A stretch of 64,000 nucleotides of DNA from Micromonospora sp. Llam0 (GCF_003751085.1 NZ_RJJY01000001.1:2108001-2172000); one strand, 5' to 3'; shown: positions 50,278 to 59,902, counted from the stretch's first letter. Numbers and translations are program-made. Notes: generated by a model not told the origin, from the sequence alone.

Positions 50278-51540
50278 TCAGCTCGTCGGGGCGTGTTCCC
50301 GCGCCCGGGCCGCCGGTGCCACCGGCGTCGGGCGACCGGCCATCCGGACGGCACGGTAGAACATCGCCCGTCGGGGTGCCACGACCTCGGTGCGGTAGCC
50401 GCGGGACCGGACCAGACCGGCCGCCGCCACCTCGACCATCCGCTGCGGCTGGATCAGCAGCCGCCGGACCACCTCGGCCAGCGCCGCCGGACCACCGGTG
50501 GTGACCAGGCAGTCCGCCTCGAACAGGTCCGGCTGGTCCACCGCCGCGACGGCGACCACCGGCAGGCCCCGGGCCATCGCCTCGACCACTACCGGGGAGG
50601 GCGCGCCGACGGAAGCCGGCGACACGAACACGTCGGCGGCGTCCAGCCAGGACCGGATCTCGGCGGCGGGACGCTCACCGGCGATGACGACCCGCTCGGC
50701 CAGTCCCAGCCGGGCCGCGCGGCGTTCGAGCCGCGTCCGGGACCGGCCGTCGCCCAGGTGCACCAGGTCCACCCGGATGCCGTCGTCAGCCAGTCGACGC
50801 ATCGCCGCCAGGACGACGTCGACGCCGTGCCGGGAGCGGTCGAGCGTCCCGGCCGAGACCAGCGTCACCGGACCGCCGGGCGCCGCCGGTTCGCGGGGCT
50901 CACCGACGAACGCGTCGGCCCGCAGGTCGACGTCCGGGTAGTCGGCGGCGACGGTGTGCGGACCCGGCGGACATCGCAGCTGCAGCGAAGTCCCGGTGGT
51001 GTAGGCCACGGCGGTGGCGTCCCGACACTGCTCCCGCAGCTGGCGCACCGCCCGGTGAACGCGCCAGCGGCGCACCGGGTACGTCACCACCGGACCGTCG
51101 AACATGTCCTGCGGGTCTGCGACGACCTCGACCGCGTAGCCACGGTGCCAGCGACGCAGGATCGGTACGAGTAGCCCGGCGGCCGGTGACGGGCTCCGCA
51201 GGATCACGGCGTCGACGTCGTCGACCCCGTACCGCAACGACCGGCGCAGCGCCGCACGACCCGGCAGCAGGCCGCGGGGCCCGCGACCGTACGGCAGCGG
51301 CCAGATCTCGACGCCCGCGCCGTCCACCCGCGACGCGCCGTTCGGCGGCAGTGGTACGTCGGCAACCTCGGCGAGCAGTCGGACCCGGTCGAAGGCCGAC
51401 AGGTACCGGGTCCAGAAGGCGTGCGCCGGCCCGTTCACCGTCCACACGGCGCCGTCCGGTGTGCGTTGGAACCGGGTCCGCGTACTGACCGCGACGGTGC
51501 CCATCGCGGAACCTGGCGAGTTCTCCACTGTGCTCCCCAT
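50278..51540 (-). CDS. glycosyltransferase family 4 protein
   Basis: A GT-B glycosyltransferase of about 420 residues. The C-terminal nucleotide-sugar domain is clear: VTLVSAGTLDRSRHG, VIAGERPAAEIRSWLDAADVFVSPASVGAPSPVVVEAMARGLPVVA as an extended GT4 motif spanning the E-x7-E region. The N-terminal acceptor domain is less conserved. Start codons at 51570, 51540 and 51504 are all possible; the last has the best ribosome spacing. It probably adds one sugar to the lipid-linked glycan made by this locus. Confidence 0.83.
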   Translation of the reverse strand: MGSTVENSPGSAMGTVAVSTRTRFQRTPDGAVWTVNGPAHAFWTRYLSAFDRVRLLAEVADVPLPPNGASRVDGAGVEIWPLPYGRGPRGLLPGRAALRRSLRYGVDDVDAVILRSPSPAAGLLVPILRRWHRGYAVEVVADPQDMFDGPVVTYPVRRWRVHRAVRQLREQCRDATAVAYTTGTSLQLRCPPGPHTVAADYPDVDLRADAFVGEPREPAAPGGPVTLVSAGTLDRSRHGVDVVLAAMRRLADDGIRVDLVHLGDGRSRTRLERRAARLGLAERVVIAGERPAAEIRSWLDAADVFVSPASVGAPSPVVVEAMARGLPVVAVAAVDQPDLFEADCLVTTGGPAALAEVVRRLLIQPQRMVEVAAAGLVRSRGYRTEVVAPRRAMFYRAVRMAGRPTPVAPAARAREHAPTS

Positions 51541-51597
51541 CAACCGGTAGTCAGAGTCAGCTGCCGGCACGGCGCCGCCGACAGCGGTCCGTGCAGA

Positions 51598-52794
51598 TCA
51601 GCCGACCGGCGCTGCGGCCGGCCGGCGGCGGGACACCGGCTGGCGCCCGCCGGTCGTCTCGACCAGGTCGGCCACCACCCGGGCGCAGTCTCCGCTGTCG
51701 AACCGCTGCTCGATGTGGTCCCGTGCCGCCGGTGAACGCCGGGCGAGCCGACCGGACCGGAACTCCGCGTGTGCGCCGCGCAGCGCGGCGGCGAGGGCCT
51801 CCACGTCACCGGTCGGGACCACCCAACCGCTGTCCCGGTTGACTGTCTCCGGCAGTCCGCCGGCGTCGGACACGATGGAGGGCACCCCGCAGGCTCCGGC
51901 TTCCAGCGCCGCGCCGTGGTTCTCCGACCGCGACGGGCTGACGCTGACGTCCGCCGCGGCGTAGTACTGCCGCACGTCGATGACTCCGGCGAACCAGTCG
52001 ACGGTCGGATCGGCCGCCACGTCGAAACGTCGCAACAGCTCCCGCCGGTGCTCCTCACCGGCCGCGTCCCAGCCCTCACCCACCAGGATCAGCCGGGAAC
52101 GGGGACAGTCGCGGGTGAACGACCGCCACGCCGCCAGCAGCACATCGTGACCTTTGATGCCGGTCCCCCGGTGCACCATCGACTTGGGTGCGTACGCGTA
52201 CGCCGCCATGACCGCCACGAAGACGTCTGCCGGTAGGCCCAGCCGCCGACGTGCGGCGGCCCGGGTGGCGGCGTCCACCGGGCGGAACAGCCGGGTGTCC
52301 ACCCCGTACGGCACGGCCGCCAGCGCGTCCTCACGACGGGCCATCGACCGGTAGAGGTCGGCGGTGTGTGCACTGCCGGCGATGACGAGATCGTCCAGCC
52401 GGGCCAGGAAGCGCTCTGCGGTACGGATCGGCGTCGACTCCAGAAAGAGCGGACCGGGCACCATGAATATTCTGGCGACGTCGAGCCCGAGCAGGCTCAA
52501 CCGGACCGCCAGCGCCGCGTGGTAGTGGTGGTAGTGCACCACTTCAGGGCGCAGCCGACGCAGCAGCCGACGCAGCGACCACAGCTGCGCGGCCGTGGCC
52601 AACGTCGGGCGGAACCGGAACCGGAACGGCGAGTCGATCATCGGTACCCCGGCCCGGTGCAGCTGTTCGCGCAGCCGGCCCGGGCCGGCGGGCAGCACCA
52701 CGATCACCTCGTTGCCGCGCCGGCGCAACTCCTCGACCTGGGGCACGATCCACCGGCCGCCCTCAGCTGTCTTGAGCATCACGACCACCCGCAT
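51598..52794 (-). CDS. glycosyltransferase family 4 protein
   Basis: A 398-residue GT4 enzyme: MRVVVMLKTAEGGRW opening the acceptor domain, a His-rich HYHHYHAALAVRLSLLG helix, then GIKGHDVLLAAW, LILVGEGWD and the donor-site motif SPSRSENHGAALEAGACGVPSIVSDAGGLPE as a continuous GT4 signature across about residues 305-340. The ATG at 52794 has GGGAGG 8 bases upstream. It lies 53 bases downstream of the PglD-like acetyltransferase and 57 bases upstream of the second GT4 gene. Confidence 0.9.
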   Translation of the reverse strand: MRVVVMLKTAEGGRWIVPQVEELRRRGNEVIVVLPAGPGRLREQLHRAGVPMIDSPFRFRFRPTLATAAQLWSLRRLLRRLRPEVVHYHHYHAALAVRLSLLGLDVARIFMVPGPLFLESTPIRTAERFLARLDDLVIAGSAHTADLYRSMARREDALAAVPYGVDTRLFRPVDAATRAAARRRLGLPADVFVAVMAAYAYAPKSMVHRGTGIKGHDVLLAAWRSFTRDCPRSRLILVGEGWDAAGEEHRRELLRRFDVAADPTVDWFAGVIDVRQYYAAADVSVSPSRSENHGAALEAGACGVPSIVSDAGGLPETVNRDSGWVVPTGDVEALAAALRGAHAEFRSGRLARRSPAARDHIEQRFDSGDCARVVADLVETTGGRQPVSRRRPAAAPVG

Positions 52795-52847
52795 GCCCGA
52801 TGCCTCCCTCGATACCGACGGCACCCGCCGCGACCGCCAACGGACCC

Positions 52848-53510
52848 TCATCGCGCGGGCACCCCCTTGACCACCGCGCCGGGCGGCACGTCACGTACGA
52901 CACACGCGCCGGCGCCGACCGTCGCTGCGGCACCGACCCGGCGGCCCTGAAGAATCGCCGCTGTCGTCCCCACCAGGACGCCCTCGTCCAACGTGCAGGA
53001 TCCGGAGACAGCCGCCAGCGGTCCCACCGAGCCGTAGTCCGCGACGGTCGTGTCATGGCCGACCACGCCGTTCTGGTTGATGTGCACGTGCCGGCCGAGC
53101 GTCACGTCGGTGGTCACCCTGGCACCGGCGAACAGCACCGAACCCGCGCCGATCCGGCTGTCCGGACCGACCGTGGCGCTCGGATGGATCAGGGTGGCGG
53201 CGACCAGCGGGGCCGCCGCCGGCCGGGCGGCGTCGATCCGCCGGCCGACCGCACGGCGGTACGCCGGCAGGCCGATCCCGATCACGTACGCCGGCGGATC
53301 GCCCTGCCCGGTCAGCCAGTCCACCGCGCCGAGCAGCGCGGCGCCGAGCCGGTCGAGGCGGTCCTTGTTGGCCGGGCTGGGATCGTCGTCGACGAATCCG
53401 ACCACCCGCCACGCCGGTGCCGGACCGGCCCGGTTGATGGCCTCGACGATGCCGAACACCTCACGGCCGTGCCCGCCGCAGCCGACGATCACCAGGTCCT
53501 GGGCGCTCAT
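52848..53510 (-). CDS. sugar O/N-acetyltransferase, NeuD/PglD family
   Basis: A 220-residue left-handed beta-helix acyltransferase. The N-terminal Rossmann-like part (LVIVGCGGHGREVFGIV) and the hexapeptide-repeat part (IHPSATVGPDSRIGAGSVLF, HINQNGVVGHDTTV, VLVGTTAAILQ) are typical of PglD/NeuD. The catalytic His is in VVGHDTTV. In the bacillosamine pathway PglD acetylates the 4-amino group of a UDP-4-amino-sugar, which fits the adjacent PLP aminotransferase. The ATG overlaps the aminotransferase stop (ATGA). Confidence 0.88.
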   Translation of the reverse strand: MSAQDLVIVGCGGHGREVFGIVEAINRAGPAPAWRVVGFVDDDPSPANKDRLDRLGAALLGAVDWLTGQGDPPAYVIGIGLPAYRRAVGRRIDAARPAAAPLVAATLIHPSATVGPDSRIGAGSVLFAGARVTTDVTLGRHVHINQNGVVGHDTTVADYGSVGPLAAVSGSCTLDEGVLVGTTAAILQGRRVGAAATVGAGACVVRDVPPGAVVKGVPAR

Positions 53511-54661
53511 CGGCCGCTCCGGTCGCCGTCGAGGAACGCCTCGATCGCCGCGAGCACCCGGCCGATCTGCTCGTCGGTCAACGACGAGCCGCTGGGCAGG
53601 GCCAGTCCGGTCGCGAAGAGCCGGTCCGCAGCGCCGGTGAGGATCCGCGGCGCGGTGGCGAAGACCGGCTGCCGGTGCATCGGTTTCCAGACCGGCCGGG
53701 TCTCGATCCGCCGGTCGGTCAGGTAGCGGCCCAGGTCGGCGGCGTCCCAGCCGGCCTCGGCCGAGTCGACGACGATCACCGTGAGCCAGGCGTTGCCGCC
53801 GAGATCCGCCTCGTCACCGAGATCGCCGAGCAGCCGCACCCCTGGGACACCGGCGAAGGTCTTCGCGTACCGCTGACGGTTCTCCCGGCGGTGGGCGACC
53901 ATCGAGTCGAGACGGCGCAGCTGGGCCCGGCCCAGCGCGGCGAGCAGGTTGCTCAGCCGGTAGTTGTAGCCGATGTCGGTGTGTTCGTAGTGGGCCACCG
54001 GCTGGCGCGCCTGGCTGGCCAGGTAGCGGCACTGCTGGGCGATCTCCACGTCGTCGGTGACCACCATCCCGCCCCCCGAGGTCGTCATGATCTTGTTCCC
54101 GTTGAAGGAGAAGACCCCGGCCCGGCCGAAGCTGCCGGCGGGACGACCGCGCAGGCAGGCACCGAGCGCCTCCGCCGCGTCCTCCACGACCGGCAGGCCG
54201 TACGCCGCGCACAACGGGACGATCTCGTCGTAGTCGGCGCAGCGGCCGAACATGTCGACCGGCACCACCGCGCGTACCGGCGGCTGGCCGGACTCGCGCC
54301 GGGTGAGCGCCTCGGCCAGCAGATCGACGTCGACGTTGCCGGTCCGTGGGTCGCAGTCGACGAAGACCGGCTGGGCACCGGTGTAGACGATGGCGTTGGC
54401 GGTGGCGACGAAGGTCAGGGTGGGTACCGCCACCGCGTGTCCCGGCCCCACCCCGAGGGCCAGCAGGGCCAGGTGCAGGCCGGCGGTAGCCGAGTTGACC
54501 GCGACCGCGTGAGCGACGCCGACGCGCCGGGCCATCTCCTGTTCGAAGGCGTCCACCTCCGGGCCGGACGGGGCCACCCAGCCGGAGCGTAGCGTCCGGA
54601 CCAGGAACTCCTCTTCGAGCGCACCGACGTCCGGCGGGGACAGGTAGATCTGCTGGGTCAT
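53507..54661 (-). CDS. DegT/DnrJ/EryC1/StrS sugar aminotransferase (PglE-like)
   Basis: A 384-residue PLP-dependent aminotransferase that puts an amino group on a UDP-4-keto-6-deoxy-sugar. The internal aldimine Lys is at about residue 190 in NGNKIMTTSGGG. Other markers are the N-terminal LSPPDVGALEEEF, NSATAGLHLALLALGVG, VEDAAEALG and NYRLSNLLAALG. The sequence type fits PglE/perosamine-synthase-like enzymes. It is the first gene of the leftward glycan operon; its promoter lies in 54662-54790, shared with the divergent phosphatase. Confidence 0.9.
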   Translation of the reverse strand: MTQQIYLSPPDVGALEEEFLVRTLRSGWVAPSGPEVDAFEQEMARRVGVAHAVAVNSATAGLHLALLALGVGPGHAVAVPTLTFVATANAIVYTGAQPVFVDCDPRTGNVDVDLLAEALTRRESGQPPVRAVVPVDMFGRCADYDEIVPLCAAYGLPVVEDAAEALGACLRGRPAGSFGRAGVFSFNGNKIMTTSGGGMVVTDDVEIAQQCRYLASQARQPVAHYEHTDIGYNYRLSNLLAALGRAQLRRLDSMVAHRRENRQRYAKTFAGVPGVRLLGDLGDEADLGGNAWLTVIVVDSAEAGWDAADLGRYLTDRRIETRPVWKPMHRQPVFATAPRILTGAADRLFATGLALPSGSSLTDEQIGRVLAAIEAFLDGDRSGR

Positions 54662-54790
54662 CGCGCGGCTCCGGCGAAATGTCCTGGCCGCGGGCTAGGC
54701 TGACCTGGTCGTGGCCGGGTCGGTGGCCGCGACCGACTGGCCGGCGCGGTCCGGCGGCCGGTCGCGGACACACCGGATTGGCTGGCGTTG

Positions 54791-55381
54791 ATGACCACTG
54801 ATCGGTTCACCATCCTGTTCGTGTGCCGGGCGAACATCTGCCGCTCACCGCTGGCGGAACGGCTGACCCGGTACGCCGTGCAGACCCGGCTGGGCGCGGA
54901 CCGGGCCGACGTCGTCGCATACAGCGCCGGCACCGAAGCGCTGACCGGCCAGCCGATGCATCCGCACACCGAGCAGGTCCTGCGGGAACGCCAGGCCGAT
55001 CCGGACGGGTTCGCCAGCCGGCAGGTGGACGCCGCCATGCTGACCCGCGCGGATCTGGTGCTGACCGCCAGCCGCCGGCACCGGGCGTACTGCGTGGCGC
55101 TGGCCCCGGCCGCGCTGACCCGCACCTTCACCGTCCGCCAGTTCGGACGGCTGGCCCAGGCCGCGGTCCTGCCACCGGCTACCTCACCGGCCGACGCCGC
55201 AGGCCGGGCCAGGTCACTGGTGGCCGCCGCGGCGACCGCCCGCAGCCGGGTCCAGCCGGTCTCCGCCGAGCAGGACGACCTCGCCGACCCGGTGCTGCGG
55301 CCGGTGGAGGACTTCCGGGTATGCGCCAGCCAGATCGACCAGGCCGTCGAAGTCCTGCTGGACGTCATCACGAAGTCTTGA
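54791..55381 (+). CDS. low-molecular-weight protein-tyrosine phosphatase
   Basis: A 196-residue LMW-PTP. The P-loop is VCRANICRS (Cys12, Arg18) and the general-acid Asp lies in DDLADPVL near the C-terminus. Such enzymes (Wzb/CpsB type) dephosphorylate the BY-kinase that controls capsule or exopolysaccharide chain length. The BY-kinase gene is the convergent neighbour, overlapping by 14 bases. The ATG at 54791 is preferred over the TTG just before it. The protein is longer than usual, with a loop around residues 115-145. Confidence 0.88.
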   Translation: MTTDRFTILFVCRANICRSPLAERLTRYAVQTRLGADRADVVAYSAGTEALTGQPMHPHTEQVLRERQADPDGFASRQVDAAMLTRADLVLTASRRHRAYCVALAPAALTRTFTVRQFGRLAQAAVLPPATSPADAAGRARSLVAAAATARSRVQPVSAEQDDLADPVLRPVEDFRVCASQIDQAVEVLLDVITKS

Positions 55382-56840
55382 CCGGTACGCCGACATCCGC
55401 CGTCGCCTGATCCTCGGCGGCCTCCGTGGTGTCGGGCACCGCGACCGCCTGACGCTGCCGGGCCGGACCGGCCGGGTTCGCGGACCGGCGCCGACGGCCG
55501 TGCTCGTGGTAGTAGTAGTTGTAGGCACCACTGCGGTGTGGCGTCATGTTCAACACGCAGCCAAGCAGCCGAGCGTCGACCGCGCGTAGCGCGGCGACCG
55601 CCACCTGCAGGTGCGTCTCGGTGGTCTTGGCGCACCTTCCCACCACGATCACGCCGTCCACCTGGGCGGCGATCGGTGCCGCGTCGGTGACCGGCACCAG
55701 CGGCGCGGTGTCCACGATGACCACGTCGAACCGGGCGCGCAGCGTGGCGAGCAGGTCCGCCATCTGCTGTGAGCCGAGCAGTTCGCTCGGATTCGGCGGA
55801 ATGAAGCCACTGGGCAGCAGCGTCATGCCGCTGTCCCCCCAGGGCTGCAGAACGTCGTCGAGCTCGGCCTGCCCGGCGAGCACGTTCGTCAGCCCGACCG
55901 CGCCCTCCATGTTCAGGTAGGAGGTGGCCTGGGGCCGGCGCAGGTCCGCTTCCACCAGCAGCACCGAGTTGCCCGCCTCGGCGAAGGTCAACGCCAGGTT
56001 CGTCGCGGTGGTGGTCTTGCCCTCCTCGGGCATCGCACTGGTCACCACCAGGCTGCGCACCGGTTTGTCGACGTCGGCGAACTGCAGGTTGGTCCGCAGT
56101 TGGCGGAACGCCTCAGCCCGCGGTGAGTGCGCCTGCCGGCCAATGATCAGCGGGTCGCGGCGGGCCGCGTTGTCCAGCGGGATCGTGCCGAGCACGGCGG
56201 TCGCGGTGACGTCGCGCATCTGATCGACCGTGCGGACGGTGTTGTCGAGCATCCCGCGCAGCAGTGCCAGGCCGACCCCGCTGAGCAGCCCGAGGAACAG
56301 CCCCAGGCTGATGTTGCGCACCGGTTGCGGCGCGACCGGCGCCGGGTTGAGCAGCGGGCCGGCGATCACCTCGACCTTGATCGCCGGTCGGTCGGCGCCC
56401 GGGGAGGTCTCCAGCTGCTGGACCAGGCGGACGAACTCGGCGACGATCGCCTCGGCGATCTGCTCCGAGCGGTTCGGTGAGCTGTCGGTCACCGTCGCCT
56501 GCAGCAGGACCGTGTCCGGCACCGGGCGGGCGCTGACCCGCGACTGCACCTCACCGGCGGTCAGGCCGAGGCTGTGCCGGTCGACTACGGTTTCGGCGAG
56601 CCGGCTGCTGGTAAGCAGGCCGCTGTAGGACTTGACCCGCTGCTGGGAGAAGAGTCCGCCCTGGTATGCGTCGGTCACCCCCTGGCTGCTGGAGGTGGAG
56701 ACGAAGAAGGTGACCGAGGTGGCGTAAAGCGGGGTGGTCCGGACATTGATCAACACGGCGGCACTGACCGCGACGGTCACCGCGGCGAGTACCCAGAGCC
56801 ATCGCTTCCGCACCGCGTCGAAGTAGTCACGCAGTTCCAT
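55368..56840 (-). CDS. polysaccharide co-polymerase/tyrosine autokinase (BY-kinase, Wzc-like fusion)
   Basis: A 490-residue protein joining a Wzz domain to a BY-kinase. The first membrane helix is WLWVLAAVTVAVSAAVLI and the second is NISLGLFLGLLSGVGLALL (about residues 175-195), with a large outside loop between. The kinase has Walker A MPEEGKTTTATN, Walker A' LLVEADLRRPQ and Walker B VVIVDTAP. The C-terminal Tyr cluster for autophosphorylation is YNYYYHE. The ATG at 56840 follows GGAGG at 8 bases. It should regulate glycan chain length together with the phosphatase. Confidence 0.92.
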   Translation of the reverse strand: MELRDYFDAVRKRWLWVLAAVTVAVSAAVLINVRTTPLYATSVTFFVSTSSSQGVTDAYQGGLFSQQRVKSYSGLLTSSRLAETVVDRHSLGLTAGEVQSRVSARPVPDTVLLQATVTDSSPNRSEQIAEAIVAEFVRLVQQLETSPGADRPAIKVEVIAGPLLNPAPVAPQPVRNISLGLFLGLLSGVGLALLRGMLDNTVRTVDQMRDVTATAVLGTIPLDNAARRDPLIIGRQAHSPRAEAFRQLRTNLQFADVDKPVRSLVVTSAMPEEGKTTTATNLALTFAEAGNSVLLVEADLRRPQATSYLNMEGAVGLTNVLAGQAELDDVLQPWGDSGMTLLPSGFIPPNPSELLGSQQMADLLATLRARFDVVIVDTAPLVPVTDAAPIAAQVDGVIVVGRCAKTTETHLQVAVAALRAVDARLLGCVLNMTPHRSGAYNYYYHEHGRRRRSANPAGPARQRQAVAVPDTTEAAEDQATADVGVPVKTS

Positions 56841-57021
56841 CGGTACGGCCTCCAAAATCCTGCTCCGTCATGGTCAGCACCATCTTGTACCAATCTGCAC
56901 TGGCTAAGGAGGTTTTCTGGTCAAATAGTGGCATTACCGCAGTCTCCACACCGAATGGACGAGACCGCAGGCACCGCCGGCCGGACCAGCGGTGCCCGTA
57001 CGCCGACTGAACGGGGCTGGA

Positions 57022-58977
57022 ATGCAGACATCGACCCGACCCGCTGACACCGCCACCCGCCGCAACCGGGAACGCGCCGTCGCACCGATGTGGCTGGTGG
57101 ACCTCGGTGCCTGGTGCGCCGGCCTGGTCGTCGCCGTCTGGACCCGCTACGAGTTCGCCCTCGCCGGGACACACCTCAACGGTCTGATCCTGGTCATGCT
57201 GGCCGCGATCGTGCTGCACACGGTGGCCGGCCACCTCAGCTACCTGTACCGGGACCGGTACCGGCTGGGCAGCTTCGACGAGGTGTGGGTGGTGTCCCGC
57301 TGCGTGCTGGCCACCATGGTCCTGCTGCTGCTACTCGATCTCGCCGCACCACAACGGCCGGTGCCGGCCAGCGCACCGCTGGTCGGTGGCTGCCTGGCGC
57401 TCGTCCAGATGCTCGGCGTCCGGTACCTGCGCCGGCTGCACCGGCAACGGCGCCGCCGACCCGCCGGCCGGGACATCCAGCGGGTGCTGCTGTTCGGTGC
57501 CGGCGCCGCCGGTCAGTCGCTGCTCCGGGCGATGCTGGACGAGCCGAGCGGGCGATACCTGCCGGTGGGCCTGCTCGACGACGACCCGGCGAAACGGCAG
57601 CTACGGCTCAGCGGGGTACCGGTACTGGGCAGCCGACAGGACATCCCGGCCGTCGCCGCCCGTACCGGCGCCACCACCGTCGTCGCCGCGGTCGCCAACG
57701 CCGACGCCGCGCTGATCCGGGAAGTACGCCACCTCGCGAGCCAGGCCGGTGCCCGGTTCAAAGTGGTCCCGTCAGTCGGCGAACTGCTGGAAAACGAACC
57801 GGCCGTCACCGACCTGCGCGACCCCGACTTCAGCGACCTGCTCGGCCGGCACCAGATCGAGACCGACCTCGACTCAATCGCCGGCTACCTGACCGGAAAA
57901 CGGGTGCTGGTCACCGGGGCCGGCGGCTCGATCGGCTCCGAGCTGTGCCGACAGATCCAGCGGTTCCAGCCCGGTGAGCTGATGATGCTCGACCGCGACG
58001 AGTCGGCACTGCACGCCGTACAGCTGTCGTTGCGCGGCCGGGCGCTGCTGGACAGCCCGGACCTGATCCTCGCCGATCTGCGCGACAGCGACACGATCCG
58101 GCAGATCATGCGCGCCCGGCGCCCCGAGGTGGTCTTCCACGCCGCCGCGCTCAAACACCTCACGCTGCTGGAACGGCACCCGGGTGAGGCCGTCAAGACC
58201 AACGTGTGGGGCACCCAGACCCTGTTGGAGGCAGCATCCGGTGTGGAGCGGTTCGTGAACATCTCCACCGACAAGGCCGCCGACCCGACCAGTGTGCTCG
58301 GCTTCTCCAAGCGGATCACCGAGCGGCTCACGGCCTTCGCGGCCGGTGCCAACCAGGGTACGTTCCTCAGTGTCCGGTTCGGCAACGTGCTCGGCAGCCG
58401 CGGCTCGGTGCTGCACGCGTTCCTCGCCCAGGCGGCGGCCGGCAAGCCGATCACCGTCACCGACCCGGACGTGACCCGGTACTTCATGACCATCCAGGAA
58501 GCGGTGCAACTGGTCATCCAGGCAGCCGCCATCGGCCGCGACGGCGAGTCACTGGTGCTCGACATGGGCGAACCGGTGCGGATCGCCGACGTCGCCCGCA
58601 GCATCGCCGAGCAGTACGACAATCCGGTCAGGATCATCTACACCGGACTGCGCCCCGGCGAGAAGCTGCACGAGGACCTGCTCGGCGCCGGCGAGCCGGA
58701 CAACCGGCCACTGCACCCGTTGATCTCTCAGGTCCCGGTGCCGCCGCTGGATCCGGTGCACGTGCACCTGCTCGACCCGTACGGCCGACCGGACGATCTG
58801 GTCGACGACCTGGCCGCGCTCTGCGCGCCGCGCCGGCCGGTGCTCAACGCCCGGCGGCAGCGGGGCACCGAGCGGGCCGCAGTGGGCGGCCCGGACAGCG
58901 CCGCCGGCCGACCGGCGCCGGACGAGCCGACCGGCGCACCGATGGCCAGCAACAACGGGTCCTCCCCGACGGTCTGA
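57022..58977 (+). CDS. UDP-sugar 4,6-dehydratase, membrane-bound (PglF/WbpM/CapD type)
   Basis: A 651-residue inner-membrane enzyme. About four helices in the first 130 residues anchor it. A first nucleotide-binding domain (LLFGAGAAGQSLLRAML) is followed by the SDR-type dehydratase domain (VLVTGAGGSIGSELCRQI, near residue 299; HAAALKHLTLLE; NISTDKAADPTSVLG; RFGNVLGSRGS; GLRPGEKLHED). At the place of the usual Tyr/Met of the triad it reads VLGFSK, with Leu. It should make the UDP-4-keto-6-deoxy-sugar used by the PglE-like enzyme. The first 20 residues and the C-terminal 45 are disordered. Confidence 0.92.
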   Translation: MQTSTRPADTATRRNRERAVAPMWLVDLGAWCAGLVVAVWTRYEFALAGTHLNGLILVMLAAIVLHTVAGHLSYLYRDRYRLGSFDEVWVVSRCVLATMVLLLLLDLAAPQRPVPASAPLVGGCLALVQMLGVRYLRRLHRQRRRRPAGRDIQRVLLFGAGAAGQSLLRAMLDEPSGRYLPVGLLDDDPAKRQLRLSGVPVLGSRQDIPAVAARTGATTVVAAVANADAALIREVRHLASQAGARFKVVPSVGELLENEPAVTDLRDPDFSDLLGRHQIETDLDSIAGYLTGKRVLVTGAGGSIGSELCRQIQRFQPGELMMLDRDESALHAVQLSLRGRALLDSPDLILADLRDSDTIRQIMRARRPEVVFHAAALKHLTLLERHPGEAVKTNVWGTQTLLEAASGVERFVNISTDKAADPTSVLGFSKRITERLTAFAAGANQGTFLSVRFGNVLGSRGSVLHAFLAQAAAGKPITVTDPDVTRYFMTIQEAVQLVIQAAAIGRDGESLVLDMGEPVRIADVARSIAEQYDNPVRIIYTGLRPGEKLHEDLLGAGEPDNRPLHPLISQVPVPPLDPVHVHLLDPYGRPDDLVDDLAALCAPRRPVLNARRQRGTERAAVGGPDSAAGRPAPDEPTGAPMASNNGSSPTV

Positions 58978-58988
58978 CCATCGGCCGG

Positions 58989-59282
58989 TCAGGCCGCCGC
59001 CGAGGGGCCGGACGGCGGGTCGGCCACCGTGGCTGCCAGCTGCAGGGACAGCTCCTGCACCAGGTCGTCCATGCTCTGTCCGGTCTGCGCCCGGACCAAC
59101 GTGAGCGCCAACTCGGCGAGCACACAGAATCCGCCGGTCCGGGTCGCCTCGTCGGGAAACTCCGCCAGGAGTGCGGCCGCGCCGTCGTGGTCGCCGCGTT
59201 GGCGGGCCGCGATGAATCCGGCGGCGCGCTGCGCGGCCACGAACGCCGACTCGGCGAACGCGAGGCTGTCGCCGCCACTCAT
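58989..59282 (-). CDS. small hypothetical protein downstream of sodA
   Basis: A 97-residue, helical, acidic protein of unknown family ([23 protein letters not shown] opening as a helix, then a Leu-rich central helix). Its ATG overlaps the superoxide dismutase stop as ATGA, so it is translated with it. It is soluble, with no metal motif. Confidence 0.6.
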   Translation of the reverse strand: MSGGDSLAFAESAFVAAQRAAGFIAARQRGDHDGAAALLAEFPDEATRTGGFCVLAELALTLVRAQTGQSMDDLVQELSLQLAATVADPPSGPSAAA

Positions 59283-59902
59283 GGCAGGACGATCGGGCTG
59301 CCAGCCGATTTGGCCACCTCGAACCTGGCCGCGACGTCGCTCCAGTCGACCAGATCCCACAGCCGGTCGACATAGTCCGGACGAACATTGCGGTACTGCA
59401 GGTAGTAGGCGTGCTCCCAGGCGTCGAAGACCAAGACCGGTGTGGTGGCCTGGCCTACGTTGCCGTGGTGGTCGTAGACCTGCTCGACGATCAGCCGGCG
59501 GCTCATGGGCTCCCAGGCGAGCACTCCCCAGCCGGATCCCTGCACCCCTTTGGTGGCGGTGGACAACTGCCCGGCGAACGCCTCGAACGAACCGAAGTGC
59601 TCGTCGATCGCGGCGGACAACTCTCCGTCCGGACGGTCACCGCCGTCCGGGGACAGGTTGTTCCAGAAGATCGAGTGCAGTACGTGGCCGGAGAGGTTGA
59701 ACGCGAAGGTCTTCTCCAGACCGACCAGCGTCGAGAAGTCGCCCTTGTCGCGTGCCTCGGCGAGTTGGTCGAGAGCGTCGTTGCTGCCTTTGACGTACGC
59801 GGCGTGGTGCTTGCCGTGGTGCAGTTCCAGAATCTCCCCCGACATGGCGGGCTCGAGGGCACCGTAGTCGTAGGGCATGTCGGGCAAGGTGTAGACGGCC
59901 AT
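59279..59902 (-). CDS. sodA: superoxide dismutase [Mn/Fe]
   Basis: A 207-residue cytoplasmic superoxide dismutase that removes superoxide. All four metal ligands are visible: His28 in LELHHGKHH, His76 in [10 protein letters not shown], Asp160 and His164 in [19 protein letters not shown] and the second-sphere Gln/His residues favour Mn or cambialistic use; metal choice cannot be fixed by eye. The ATG at 59902 follows GGAGG about 4-5 bases upstream. The gap 59903-59994 includes an AT-rich promoter-like run (tgccaagatattgcaactgcac). Confidence 0.95.
   Translation of the reverse strand: MAVYTLPDMPYDYGALEPAMSGEILELHHGKHHAAYVKGSNDALDQLAEARDKGDFSTLVGLEKTFAFNLSGHVLHSIFWNNLSPDGGDRPDGELSAAIDEHFGSFEAFAGQLSTATKGVQGSGWGVLAWEPMSRRLIVEQVYDHHGNVGQATTPVLVFDAWEHAYYLQYRNVRPDYVDRLWDLVDWSDVAARFEVAKSAGSPIVLP

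Noticed and set aside
56931..57047. Possible 38-residue leader peptide before the PglF-like gene
   Set aside because: A GTG-initiated frame exists after AAGGAGG at 56905, but the spacing is about 19 bases and it overlaps the main gene start.
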